Below are positions 45,234 to 54,170 of a stretch of 54,170 nucleotides of DNA, piece after piece. The position numbers and the translations under genes were made by a program. Within the stretch, counting starts at the first letter, position 1, and each line of letters opens with the position of its first letter. Source of the DNA: Gammaproteobacteria bacterium (GTDB lineage: Bacteria > Pseudomonadota > Gammaproteobacteria > Enterobacterales > Psychrobiaceae); NCBI GenBank assembly GCA_013214965.1, contig JABSRU010000031.1:1-54170 (forward strand), written 5' to 3'. Under the pieces are notes generated by a model. The model searched no databases, was not told the DNA's origin, and saw only the letters and a list, made by a program, of their open reading frames with translations.

Positions 45234-47756
45234 TTGACCACAGATAACCCTGTTCAGGAGCAAGCAGAAGAAAAAATGGCATCTCAAAATCTAAAAATAA
45301 GTGGTGGTCAACGGTTATTAGAAGCCGCGATAGTGACATCAACACTTTTATCATTATATTTACTGTTAGCCTTATATAGCTTTAACATTGCTGATTCTGG
45401 ATGGACTCAAACGGCCGTTAGTGGCACCGCATCAAATTGGATGGGACACACTGGTGCTTATTTGGCCGATGTTTTATTCTTTAGTATTGGTTATTTGGCG
45501 TATACGACCCCATTTTTTCTCGCGGCATTAGGCTATATCTTATTTAAAGCCCATCACAAATTGCGTTCAATTGATTATTTCACGATGGGACTGCGTTTTA
45601 TTGGTTTTTTCTTAACCGCTTTAGGGGGGTTAGCGATAGCGAGTATTAACTTTGATAATATCTATAGTTTTTCTGGCGGCGGGGTGATTGGAGATATTAT
45701 TGCGCAGGCGATGCTCCCTAATTTTAATTTTTTAGGCACCTCCTTATTATTAGTGTGTTTTATTGCGACTGGCTTAACGTTGATGACGGGTATCGGTTGG
45801 ATGCAAGTTATTGAAGTGACTGGACGTAGCACCTTAGTGTTTTTTGCTTGGTTATGGCAGCTCCCTCAGTTGATTAAAACGAAATTGGCGGCTTCAGGAA
45901 CTAATGAACTTGATGACGACGAAGCGTTAGATAATTTCAAGCCGTTACCGACCAAGACAATACTCAACGTTGAACCGCAATCTAGTAGTGCAGAACCTAG
46001 CGTGACCAAATCGACAAGGGTTGATGATGACTTTACTGACATGCCTGTGTTTAGTGCCGACGATATTGAAATTGATGATGACCTCGAGTTAGATTTAACG
46101 CCATTTAAGCGCCCTGAATCGACGCCTGATATCATAACTAAAGTAGCCCCTGAAGTCGTAGCGTCGCCCACCAGTAATCAACTAAGTGCGGCGATATCGG
46201 CTATTCAACCTAAATCAGTGGCTATTGCGCCTATTGTTGAGGATGTGGTGGCTGATCCAACGCTAACACCATTACCGTCATTAACACTACTCGATCAACC
46301 ACGAATGGCCTTTGCACCGATTGCCCAAGAAGATCTCGATCGGGTATCACGTTTGGTTGAAGCTAAGTTACTCGACTTTAACGTGATTGCTACCGTGGTC
46401 GATGTTTTTCCTGGTCCGGTGATCACGCGGTTTGAATTAGATTTAGCGCCTGGGATTAAAGTCAGTAAAATTTCAGGATTATCAAAGGATTTAGCTCGTT
46501 CATTGTCGGCCATAAGCGTACGAGTGGTTGAGGTTATTCCTGGTAAAAGTGTGATTGGCTTGGAAATTCCTAACGAAAATAGGGAAACGGTATTTTTACG
46601 AGAGGTTCTTGATAGTAAAGAGTTTTCAGAGTATAAGTCGCCATTAACCATGGTATTAGGTAAAGACATTGCTGGCGATCCGGTGGTGGTCGATCTCGGT
46701 AAAATGCCACATTTACTGGTTGCCGGCACCACAGGCTCGGGTAAATCAGTTGGGGTTAATGCGATGATTATTTCATTGCTTTATAAGTCGACGCCGGAAG
46801 AAGTTCGGATGATAATGATCGATCCCAAAATGTTGGAATTATCGGTCTACGAAGGGATCCCGCATCTGTTATCTGAAGTGGTCACCGACATGAAAGAAGC
46901 GTCAAATGCCTTACGTTGGTGTGTTGGCGAAATGGAACGACGCTACAAGCTGATGTCGGCGGTCGGCGTACGTAATCTTAAAGGTTATAATGCCAAAGTA
47001 TTGCAGGCGCGAGCCGATGGTACTCCACTCGTTGACCCAATCTGGAAACCCGGCGATAGTATGGATCCAACGGCTCCAGAATTAGAAACCTTGCCAAGTA
47101 TTGTGGTGATTGTCGATGAATTTGCCGACATGATTATGATTGTTGGTAAAAAAGTCGAAGAGCTGATTGCACGTATTGCCCAAAAAGCCCGTGCCGCAGG
47201 TATTCATTTGATTTTAGCAACCCAGCGTCCATCAGTGGATGTTATCACCGGCTTAATTAAAGCCAATATTCCAACCCGAATTGCATTTCAAGTATCATCA
47301 CGAATCGATTCTCGAACGATTTTAGACCAACAAGGCGCTGAGCAATTACTGGGTATGGGCGACATGTTGTATTTGCCGCCAGGCACGGGTATTGCGACTC
47401 GAGTTCACGGTGCTTTTGTTGATGATCACGAAGTCCACAAGGTTGTTGCTGACTGGAAAAAACGCGGAAAACCGAACTATGTTGATGCCGTATTGTCTGG
47501 AGATAGTAACGATTCAATTTTATTACCCGGTGAGTCAGCCGATGGCGATGATGAAAATGATGAGTTTTATGACGAGGCAGTAGCATTTGTTACTGAAACC
47601 CGTCGCGGATCAATTTCTAGTGTCCAACGTAAGTTTAAAATTGGCTATAACAGGGCTGCTAGATTAATTGAACAAATGGAAGCGTCAGGCATTGTTAGTT
47701 CGCCTGGCCACAATGGCATGCGTGAAGTAATTGCGCCGCCTGCACCACGACCTTAA
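45234..47756 (+). CDS. ftsK: DNA translocase FtsK
   Basis: 840 residues. The TTG start has AAGGAG 9 bp upstream. FtsK couples chromosome segregation to division. Four N-terminal transmembrane helices (about residues 25-200) precede a short acidic linker (residues 225-370), the motor domain with Walker [11 protein letters not shown] near residue 500, and the C-terminal gamma domain [25 protein letters not shown], which reads KOPS sites. The linker is much shorter than in E. coli (1329 residues in total), a length usual in non-enteric bacteria. Confidence 0.96.
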   Translation: MTTDNPVQEQAEEKMASQNLKISGGQRLLEAAIVTSTLLSLYLLLALYSFNIADSGWTQTAVSGTASNWMGHTGAYLADVLFFSIGYLAYTTPFFLAALGYILFKAHHKLRSIDYFTMGLRFIGFFLTALGGLAIASINFDNIYSFSGGGVIGDIIAQAMLPNFNFLGTSLLLVCFIATGLTLMTGIGWMQVIEVTGRSTLVFFAWLWQLPQLIKTKLAASGTNELDDDEALDNFKPLPTKTILNVEPQSSSAEPSVTKSTRVDDDFTDMPVFSADDIEIDDDLELDLTPFKRPESTPDIITKVAPEVVASPTSNQLSAAISAIQPKSVAIAPIVEDVVADPTLTPLPSLTLLDQPRMAFAPIAQEDLDRVSRLVEAKLLDFNVIATVVDVFPGPVITRFELDLAPGIKVSKISGLSKDLARSLSAISVRVVEVIPGKSVIGLEIPNENRETVFLREVLDSKEFSEYKSPLTMVLGKDIAGDPVVVDLGKMPHLLVAGTTGSGKSVGVNAMIISLLYKSTPEEVRMIMIDPKMLELSVYEGIPHLLSEVVTDMKEASNALRWCVGEMERRYKLMSAVGVRNLKGYNAKVLQARADGTPLVDPIWKPGDSMDPTAPELETLPSIVVIVDEFADMIMIVGKKVEELIARIAQKARAAGIHLILATQRPSVDVITGLIKANIPTRIAFQVSSRIDSRTILDQQGAEQLLGMGDMLYLPPGTGIATRVHGAFVDDHEVHKVVADWKKRGKPNYVDAVLSGDSNDSILLPGESADGDDENDEFYDEAVAFVTETRRGSISSVQRKFKIGYNRAARLIEQMEASGIVSSPGHNGMREVIAPPAPRP

Positions 47757-47783
47757 GGTTGTTATAAAGATGGTATTTAACGT

Positions 47784-48467
47784 ATGAACAAATTTTATTT
47801 TTATGTATCGGCCGGTACCTTGTTACTGGCCACCATGGTTGGCAGTCAAGTGAATGCCCATCAAAGTCATGCACCGATTACAACGGCTAAGGTTGTTGTG
47901 ACTGAAAATAATGCCGCCTTAATTGAGCTGCGTGCTAAATTATCGAAATTTAAGCAATTCTCAGCAAAGTTTCAGCAAGATGTTTTTGATGCTAAAGGTC
48001 AAAAAATTCAAAGTAGTCAAGGCGAAATGCAAGTCGAGCAGCCGAATAAATTTCGCTGGCAAACCTATGAGCCGGACGATAGCTTAATTGTATCCGATGG
48101 CCAAGCTGTGTGGATCCATAATACGTTTGTTGAGCAAGTCACCGCGATGGACCTTGATAAAACCGTACAACAATCACCATTGTGGTTGATTGCCAATCAA
48201 AGCGATCAATCTTGGGCACAATTTAGCGTCAGCTATAGTGAACAGGGTTATGCGATTGTCCCTAATGATCCCAACAGTTTAACCAAGAGAATTATCATTC
48301 GTTTTAATCAACAAGATATTACGCAATTAGTGATTGAGGATAGTCAGGGTCAAAGCAGTGAATTTAACTTATCAGATTTTAATTCTGCTCCTAAATTCTC
48401 ACCACAATTGTTTATCTTCGAGATGCCGCAAGACGTTGACTTTGATGACCAGCGCGAGGTTAAATAA
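47784..48467 (+). CDS. lolA: Outer membrane lipoprotein carrier protein LolA
   Basis: 227 residues. The signal peptide ends after VNA (residue 25). It carries lipoproteins from LolCDE to LolB through the periplasm. The fold is shown by KQFSAKFQQDVFDAKGQKIQSSQGEMQVEQPNKFRWQTYEPD, with W-Q-P residues and the VQQSPLWLI segment. It lies 27 bp after ftsK and 6 bp before rarA in a continuous unit. Confidence 0.94.
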   Translation: MNKFYFYVSAGTLLLATMVGSQVNAHQSHAPITTAKVVVTENNAALIELRAKLSKFKQFSAKFQQDVFDAKGQKIQSSQGEMQVEQPNKFRWQTYEPDDSLIVSDGQAVWIHNTFVEQVTAMDLDKTVQQSPLWLIANQSDQSWAQFSVSYSEQGYAIVPNDPNSLTKRIIIRFNQQDITQLVIEDSQGQSSEFNLSDFNSAPKFSPQLFIFEMPQDVDFDDQREVK

Positions 48468-48473
48468 TTTTTT

Positions 48474-49808
48474 GTGAGTTCACTATCCTTTGATTTTTCG
48501 CCGAATTTCGAACCATTAGCGGCTCGAATGCGCCCGCAAACGATTGCCCAATATACCGGGCAAGACCATATTTTGGGCGAGGGTAAGCCACTGCGCCAAG
48601 CGTTGGAAGCAGGGCGAGCACATTCAATGATTTTGTGGGGGCCGCCGGGCACCGGAAAAACCACGTTGGCCGAGCTGGTGGCTAATTACGTTGATGCCCA
48701 TGTTGAACGTATTTCAGCGGTAACATCTGGGGTTAAAGAAATTCGTCAGGCGATTGAGAATGCCAAAGAAGTCGCACAATCGCAATCCCGACGCACCCTA
48801 TTATTTGTTGATGAGGTTCACCGCTTTAACAAAGGGCAGCAAGACGCTTTTTTGCCGTATATTGAAGATGGTACGGTCATCTTCATTGGCGCGACCACAG
48901 AAAATCCCTCATTTCAGCTTAATAATGCCTTGTTATCGCGGGCACGGGTTTATTTGCTCAAAAAGCTTGAAAGCCACGATATTGTTAAGTTAATTGAACA
49001 AGCGTTAGCGGATAATGAACGTGGTTTAGGCCAGAAAAATATTGTGATGTCGAACGAGGTTTGTCATGCCCTCGCGATGATCGTGCAAGGTGATGCTCGA
49101 ATGGCGCTTAATTACCTTGAATTATTAGGTGATATGGTCACCGAGGATAGCACTACGGTAACGTTAGAAATGCTAACGCAAATCTGTGGTGGCAAGGTCA
49201 GCCAATTTGATAACAAAGGCGACCTTTATTACGATTTAATATCGGCACTGCATAAGTCGATTCGTGGTTCGTCGCCCGATGGCGCTTTGTATTGGTTTTG
49301 CCGGATGCTCAGTGTTGGTGCCGATCCACTTTATGTCGGTCGTCGGTTATTGGCGATTGCCTCGGAAGATATTGGCAATGCCGATCCCAAAGCGATGCAG
49401 GTGGCATTAGCGGCTTGGGATTGTTTTCATCGCGTTGGTCCCAGCGAAGGTGAACGAGCATTGGCGCAAGCGGTGATATATTTGGCTTGTGCGCCAAAGA
49501 GCAATGCGGTTTATAGCGCCTTTAATCAAATGCAAGCGCTGGTGGCGCAAGAACAAGATTATGATGTCCCGAATCATTTACGCAATGCACCCACCAAATT
49601 AATGAAAGACATGGGCTATGGCAGTGAATACCGTTATGCCCACAATGAAGATAATGCTTATGCGGCCGGTGAAAGTTATTTGCCACCACAGTTGCGAGAT
49701 CTCAAAGTTTATCAGCCTACAAGTCGTGGTTTAGAGTCAAAAATTAGTGAAAAACTTAACTACCTTGAACAGCTAAATCAGGCGAGTAACAACAAACGTT
49801 ATGAATAA
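48474..49808 (+). CDS. rarA: Replication-associated recombination protein RarA (MgsA)
   Basis: 444 residues, AAA+ ATPase of the clamp-loader type that acts at stalled forks. Walker [14 protein letters not shown] (about 60-72), Walker [21 protein letters not shown], and [24 protein letters not shown] are clear. The start is GTG at 48474, after the lolA stop codon. It overlaps crcB by 8 bp at its end. Confidence 0.95.
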   Translation: MSSLSFDFSPNFEPLAARMRPQTIAQYTGQDHILGEGKPLRQALEAGRAHSMILWGPPGTGKTTLAELVANYVDAHVERISAVTSGVKEIRQAIENAKEVAQSQSRRTLLFVDEVHRFNKGQQDAFLPYIEDGTVIFIGATTENPSFQLNNALLSRARVYLLKKLESHDIVKLIEQALADNERGLGQKNIVMSNEVCHALAMIVQGDARMALNYLELLGDMVTEDSTTVTLEMLTQICGGKVSQFDNKGDLYYDLISALHKSIRGSSPDGALYWFCRMLSVGADPLYVGRRLLAIASEDIGNADPKAMQVALAAWDCFHRVGPSEGERALAQAVIYLACAPKSNAVYSAFNQMQALVAQEQDYDVPNHLRNAPTKLMKDMGYGSEYRYAHNEDNAYAAGESYLPPQLRDLKVYQPTSRGLESKISEKLNYLEQLNQASNNKRYE

Positions 49809-50169
49809 TTTGATTATGATCGCCATTGGGGGAGCATTTGGTGCAGTTTCTCGCTATTCAATTGCACAATTAGCAATTAACCTATTTGGTAAAGGCTTTC
49901 CTTTTGGTACACTTATCGTCAATTTCGTTGGCTCGTTGTTAATGGGGATACTTTTTGGCCTGATTGATGCTGAACATATTGTACCAGAAGCTAAAATGGC
50001 ACTGGGCATCGGTTTTTTAGGGGCATTAACCACATTTTCGACATTCTCACTCGATACCTTATTGCTAATGCAACAGGGTGACTGGGCCAAAGCGATGCTT
50101 AACGTATTTCTCAATGTTGGACTAAGCTTAAGTGCGGCATTTATTGGCTTGTCGTTGGTGAGTAAGTAA
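49801..50169 (+). CDS. crcB: Fluoride channel CrcB (Fluc)
   Basis: 122 residues, four transmembrane helices. Fluc motifs are [10 protein letters not shown] near the start, [14 protein letters not shown] with the channel asparagine, and [18 protein letters not shown], where the central TTFSTF break binds Na+. It exports fluoride as a dual-topology dimer. The ATG overlaps rarA by 8 bp, so expression follows rarA. No fluoride riboswitch is upstream. Confidence 0.93.
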   Translation: MNNLIMIAIGGAFGAVSRYSIAQLAINLFGKGFPFGTLIVNFVGSLLMGILFGLIDAEHIVPEAKMALGIGFLGALTTFSTFSLDTLLLMQQGDWAKAMLNVFLNVGLSLSAAFIGLSLVSK

Positions 50170-50199
50170 TCAATAAAAGTAATACATAAAACTGAATAA

Positions 50200-51507
<1,308 letters not shown>

Positions 51508-51670
51508 TGCACTTGCATGAAAAATGACGAACTGTGGTTTAGGAGATTGCTCTTGCGGGCAATGTTCTTAATGTTCGGCGGATTAGTGCTAATTATATTA
51601 ACGGATGCACTGATATTGATAATAGATAATACCTAGTATCATATTACATCGGATGGTAATTCATCGAAAT

Positions 51671-51704
51671 AAAAGACCAGTCTCAATTGAGACTGGTCTT
51701 TTTT
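51671..51704. terminator. Bidirectional terminator between serS and tusE
   Basis: AAAAGACCAGTCTCAA / TTGAGACTGGTCTTTT with almost no loop, placed between two convergent genes. Confidence 0.92.
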
Positions 51705-51722
51705 ATTGCCGCTGCATTAGGA

Positions 51723-52064
51723 TTAAATGCATTTAGCGGGTTTTGGTAAGCCAGCAATACGAGTAGCCTGTTTGGCCGGACCTTTAGGAAATAATTGGTA
51801 CAGATAGCGGCTATTGCCCTTATCACTACCGAGTTTTTTTGCCACGGCTTTAACTAGCATTCTCATCGCCGGACTGGTATTAAATTCGATATAAAACTCA
51901 CGAATAAAATTGACCACTTCCCAATGTTCATGACTCATGGTGATATTTTCTAAGCTGGCAATGTGAACAGCTAATTCAGGGTTCCAATCGGCTAAATTAA
52001 GTAAATAATTGTGCTTATCAACGGCGTAATCTACCCCTTGAAAAGCAATTCCTGTTGGTGACAT
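51723..52064 (-). CDS. tusE: Sulfur relay protein TusE (DsrC family)
   Basis: 113 residues. DsrC fold with [49 protein letters not shown] and a C-terminal arm ending PKPAKCI, where the penultimate cysteine carries the persulfide to MnmA. It follows tusB by 6 bp, giving a tusDCBE unit. Confidence 0.95.
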   Translation of the reverse strand: MSPTGIAFQGVDYAVDKHNYLLNLADWNPELAVHIASLENITMSHEHWEVVNFIREFYIEFNTSPAMRMLVKAVAKKLGSDKGNSRYLYQLFPKGPAKQATRIAGLPKPAKCI

Positions 52065-52070
52065 ATCAAT

Positions 52071-52334
52071 TTAATTCCAAGTAACAATAGGGTGGTTGTT
52101 AAGCGTTAGCTCAACAAACTGCTGATAGTTGATAACCGTAATGTTCGCCGTTATGTTCGGCATTAACCCTCGCGCTTTTAAATCATCTGCTAGGGCATAA
52201 ATAACATCATAAGACTCAGTTACTAAAGGTAACGTAGCAGTGATAACCGCATCTTGAGTTAATACAATGGTCTGCTTGCCTGCTGCTGGTGGTAGCGCTT
52301 TAACAAAAGGGCTTTGGGTAATAATAAATAACAT
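52071..52334 (-). CDS. tusB: Sulfur relay protein TusB
   Basis: 87 residues of the DsrH family. It forms the TusBCD heterohexamer that passes sulfur from TusA to TusE. The recognisable parts are LFIITQSPFVK at the start and a C-terminal VELTLNNHPIVTWN. It lies 1 bp after tusC. Assignment rests on context as well as sequence, since DsrH is weakly conserved. A cysteine is absent, as is usual in TusB. Confidence 0.88.
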   Translation of the reverse strand: MLFIITQSPFVKALPPAAGKQTIVLTQDAVITATLPLVTESYDVIYALADDLKARGLMPNITANITVINYQQFVELTLNNHPIVTWN

Positions 52335-52335
52335 C

Positions 52336-52692
52336 TTAAAAGCTCACTACTTGATCATACTGGCTAAGTTTCGCCAGCCAATCGACTGAATTTAATACTT
52401 GGCCATCAATAATCAGTGAGCCTGCGTCAAGGTGACGCTCTTGCAATGAATGCTGACAAATAAAAATATCTTCGATGTCATATAAATCGAGTAAACCAAA
52501 CATCTTACTAATATCTTTAGCATCGACTTGAACGGGCTGTTGATTAGGGATTAGCTGATATAACCCATCACCATAAAAAAATAAAGCAACAGGACGATCG
52601 TAGCTGGCATTGGCTAATAACAAATCAATAGACTCACGAAAATTATCATTGCCGAAAGGGGCAGACGAATTAAGGACAGCCAAGGTTTTCAT
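52336..52692 (-). CDS. tusC: Sulfur relay protein TusC
   Basis: 118 residues of the DsrF family. The start MKTLAVLNSSAPFGNDNFRESIDLLLANASYDRPVALFFYGDGLYQLIP is typical. It lies 8 bp after tusD and 1 bp before tusB in the unit. Confidence 0.93.
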   Translation of the reverse strand: MKTLAVLNSSAPFGNDNFRESIDLLLANASYDRPVALFFYGDGLYQLIPNQQPVQVDAKDISKMFGLLDLYDIEDIFICQHSLQERHLDAGSLIIDGQVLNSVDWLAKLSQYDQVVSF

Positions 52693-52700
52693 CGATGCTC

Positions 52701-53090
52701 CTAAAATTGAATCAATTTGTCGGCGGTGGCAGACGCGGTTACAAACTCGCCTAAACCGCCTAAACGAAAGCCATCCGCTAAGTTATGTCCGGACAACTGC
52801 TGATCGGTTGCTAAGGCTTGATCAACCACACCACGACGTAAGGAAGCCGCGACGCAAGTAATCAGTTCTATGCGGTGTTGCTGGTGCAATAATTGCCATT
52901 GTTTAATGACATCAAACTCATCACTGGCAGGGCTACACAGTGCATTACTGTTATAAATTCCCGATTGATAAAAGAACACCTGACTAATGTGATGGCCTAA
53001 CTCTAGTGCGGCGTTAGTAAATTTCAAAGCACTGCGCGCCCCTTGGCTTTGTGGGCTTGAGTTAACAATAAGAACAAAATTTTTAGTCAT
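52701..53090 (-). CDS. tusD: Sulfur relay protein TusD
   Basis: 129 residues of the DsrE family. VLIVNSSPQSQGARSALKFTNAALELGHHISQVFFYQSGIYNSN is typical, and Cys79 (LITCVAASLRRG) matches the active Cys78 of E. coli TusD. It is the first gene of tusDCBE. The products feed MnmA at 34.3-35.5 kb in this same window. Confidence 0.94.
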   Translation of the reverse strand: MTKNFVLIVNSSPQSQGARSALKFTNAALELGHHISQVFFYQSGIYNSNALCSPASDEFDVIKQWQLLHQQHRIELITCVAASLRRGVVDQALATDQQLSGHNLADGFRLGGLGEFVTASATADKLIQF

Positions 53091-53122
53091 TAGTTTTCTT
53101 AGTTTCTTAAAAAATAGGCAAT

Positions 53123-53150
53123 AAAAAAGCTTCGCTAAGCGAAGCTTTTT
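53123..53150 (-). terminator. Terminator between yccA and tusD
   Basis: AAAAAAGCTTCGC-TAA-GCGAAGCTTTTT, 21 bp after the yccA stop codon on the minus strand. Confidence 0.88.
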
Positions 53151-53171
53151 ATTATACCAATATCTGCTGAC

Positions 53172-53831
53172 TTAGTCGTCAGAAAAACCTAATAGTGCTA
53201 ACAGGTGAATAAAGATGTTATATATATTCAAATACAAAGAAACCGTTGCACGAATGTAGTTGGTTTCACCGCCATTAATAATGCGACTGGTATCAAACAA
53301 GATAAAACCAGACATTAACATCACAACCGCTGCGCTAATCGCTAGGCTCATTGCTGGGATTTGGAAGAACAGGTTAGCAATCATTGCTACTACAACAACC
53401 ATCATGCCAACGAACAAGAAACCGCTCATGAATGAGAAATCTTTCTTCGTTGTTAATGCGTAAGCTGATAGGCCGAAGAATATTAATGCGGTGCCACCAA
53501 GTGCTTGCATTACGATTGCTGGGCCATTAGGCAGGCTTAAATAGTTGCTTAGAACTGGTCCTAACGCCATGCCCATACAACCGGTGAATACGAACGTCCA
53601 AAATAAACCTGCTGCGGTGTCTGCTTTTTTATGAACGATAAACAAACTAATGAAGCCAGCGATAATAAAACCGATATAACCCATGAAACCCAATTGGATT
53701 TGGAAACTAATGAATGCCATTACCGCACTAAAAGTTAATGTCATTGCTAGTAGAGAATAAGTGTTACGCAAAACTTTGTTGATCGAAATTGCCGATTCAC
53801 TGCTTGCGCTATAAGCCGTACGGTGTTCCAT
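53172..53831 (-). CDS. yccA: Bax inhibitor-1/YccA family membrane protein
   Basis: 219 residues with seven transmembrane helices. VLRNTYSLLAMTLTFSAVMAF, YIGFIIAGFISLFIVHKK, and the C-terminal LFDTSRIINGGETNYIRATVSLYLNIYNIFIHLLALLG motif with the conserved acidic residues are diagnostic. YccA binds and slows FtsH in E. coli. In E. coli it also adjoins tusE. It is followed by the tus unit but has its own terminator. Confidence 0.94.
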   Translation of the reverse strand: MEHRTAYSASSESAISINKVLRNTYSLLAMTLTFSAVMAFISFQIQLGFMGYIGFIIAGFISLFIVHKKADTAAGLFWTFVFTGCMGMALGPVLSNYLSLPNGPAIVMQALGGTALIFFGLSAYALTTKKDFSFMSGFLFVGMMVVVVAMIANLFFQIPAMSLAISAAVVMLMSGFILFDTSRIINGGETNYIRATVSLYLNIYNIFIHLLALLGFSDD

Positions 53832-54068
53832 AAAATTGCTCCGTCATTAATTAATAGTTTAAATTGTTACTGTGCTCACTATAGCACAAGTTATCAAATG
53901 TCATAATATGACAAAGTGATATTCTTAATATAGACAGTGAGACTTAGTAAAAAGTGCAATTTATTTATGTTTTTTGGACGTTGTTCTATCTCCTATCAGG
54001 ATATTGACCAAGTTCGGATAACAAATAAGCAAAAGGTTTTAAAAAACATAGTTTTTTATTAATCGGGC

Positions 54069-54096
54069 TTGCAATGCCACGTGGTTACTATATTAT
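54069..54096 (+). promoter_or_regulatory. Promoter of the second tRNA-Ser copy
   Basis: -35 TTGCAA (54069-54074) and -10 TATTAT (54091-54096) with 16-bp spacing, then the same TTCACGGCGCT discriminator stretch as the first copy at 1511-1522. Confidence 0.6.
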
Positions 54097-54106
54097 TCAC
54101 GGCGCT

Positions 54107-54170
54107 GGAGAGATGGCAGAGTGGTCGAATGCACCGGTCTTGAAAACCGGCATGGGTTTATAGCCCATCT
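54107..54170 (+). tRNA. tRNA-Ser(UGA), second copy, cut by the window end
   Basis: 64 bases identical to the start of the tRNA at 1523, including the TGA anticodon and part of the variable arm. The gene runs past the window edge. Confidence 0.9.

Noticed and set aside
49700-49801. Fluoride riboswitch before crcB
   Set aside because: The region is the end of rarA coding sequence and shows no crcB-motif structure; the genes overlap by 8 bp.

Overview
The window is chromosomal DNA of a low-GC marine gammaproteobacterium, most likely an alteromonad related to Shewanella, Colwellia or Psychrobium. The evidence is gene order and protein character. The right half follows a backbone also known from E. 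coli (rluE-nudJ-mnmA-hflD-purB, cspD/clpS-clpA, infA, aat, trxB, lrp, ftsK, lolA, rarA, serS, tusBCD/tusE, yccA). It carries the additions bpt, ald and crcB and lacks cydCD between aat and trxB. The species cannot be fixed from the sequence alone. I see no prophage, insertion sequence with a transposase, CRISPR array or defence island.

Layout. 1-1.6 kb: the 3' end of recD, a pdxH-like gene, a small methyltransferase and tRNA-Ser(UGA). 1.7-3.2 kb: a MITE-like repeat, then a membrane-anchored coiled-coil protein and a lipoprotein. 3.3-5.8 kb: a penicillin-acylase-family lipoprotein. 5.9-8.1 kb: pirin and DoxX genes divergent from a YhaJ-like LysR regulator, with a 19-bp palindrome between them. 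8.2-8.9 kb: no protein gene, but a strong candidate for a CsrB-family regulatory RNA with a GacA/UvrY-type box upstream and a terminator at its end. 8.9-11.7 kb: DUF3301 and DUF3549 genes, then yqcC-truC behind a structured leader. 11.7-16.2 kb: a lipoprotein of the endonuclease/exonuclease/phosphatase fold and a large Oar-like TonB-dependent receptor. 16.6-24.9 kb: a deoxynucleoside kinase, an unknown 385-residue protein, an alpha/beta hydrolase, two glycosyltransferases of the exosortase-A-associated type, folX, an AI-2E-family transporter, a methyltransferase and a YqaE-like protein. 25-31 kb: a FadL-like porin, DUF1285, a GGDEF/EAL protein, leucine dehydrogenase and an acetyltransferase. 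31-36.7 kb: roxA, purB, hflD, mnmA, nudJ and rluE. 36.8-41.7 kb: cspD, clpS, clpA, infA, bpt and aat. 41.8-54.2 kb: a small secreted protein, trxB, ald/lrp, ftsK-lolA-rarA-crcB, serS, tusDCB-tusE, yccA and a second, truncated tRNA-Ser.

How the parts fit. ClpS, ClpA, Aat and Bpt are the recognition, unfolding and tagging parts of the bacterial N-degron pathway and sit within 5 kb. MnmA and TusBCDE belong to one pathway, 2-thiolation of tRNA wobble uridine. RoxA, TruC, RluE and InfA add to a strong translation theme. The main discovery candidate is the CsrB-like RNA at about 8392-8875. Two almost identical tRNA-Ser genes in direct orientation lie about 52.6 kb apart near the two ends of the window.
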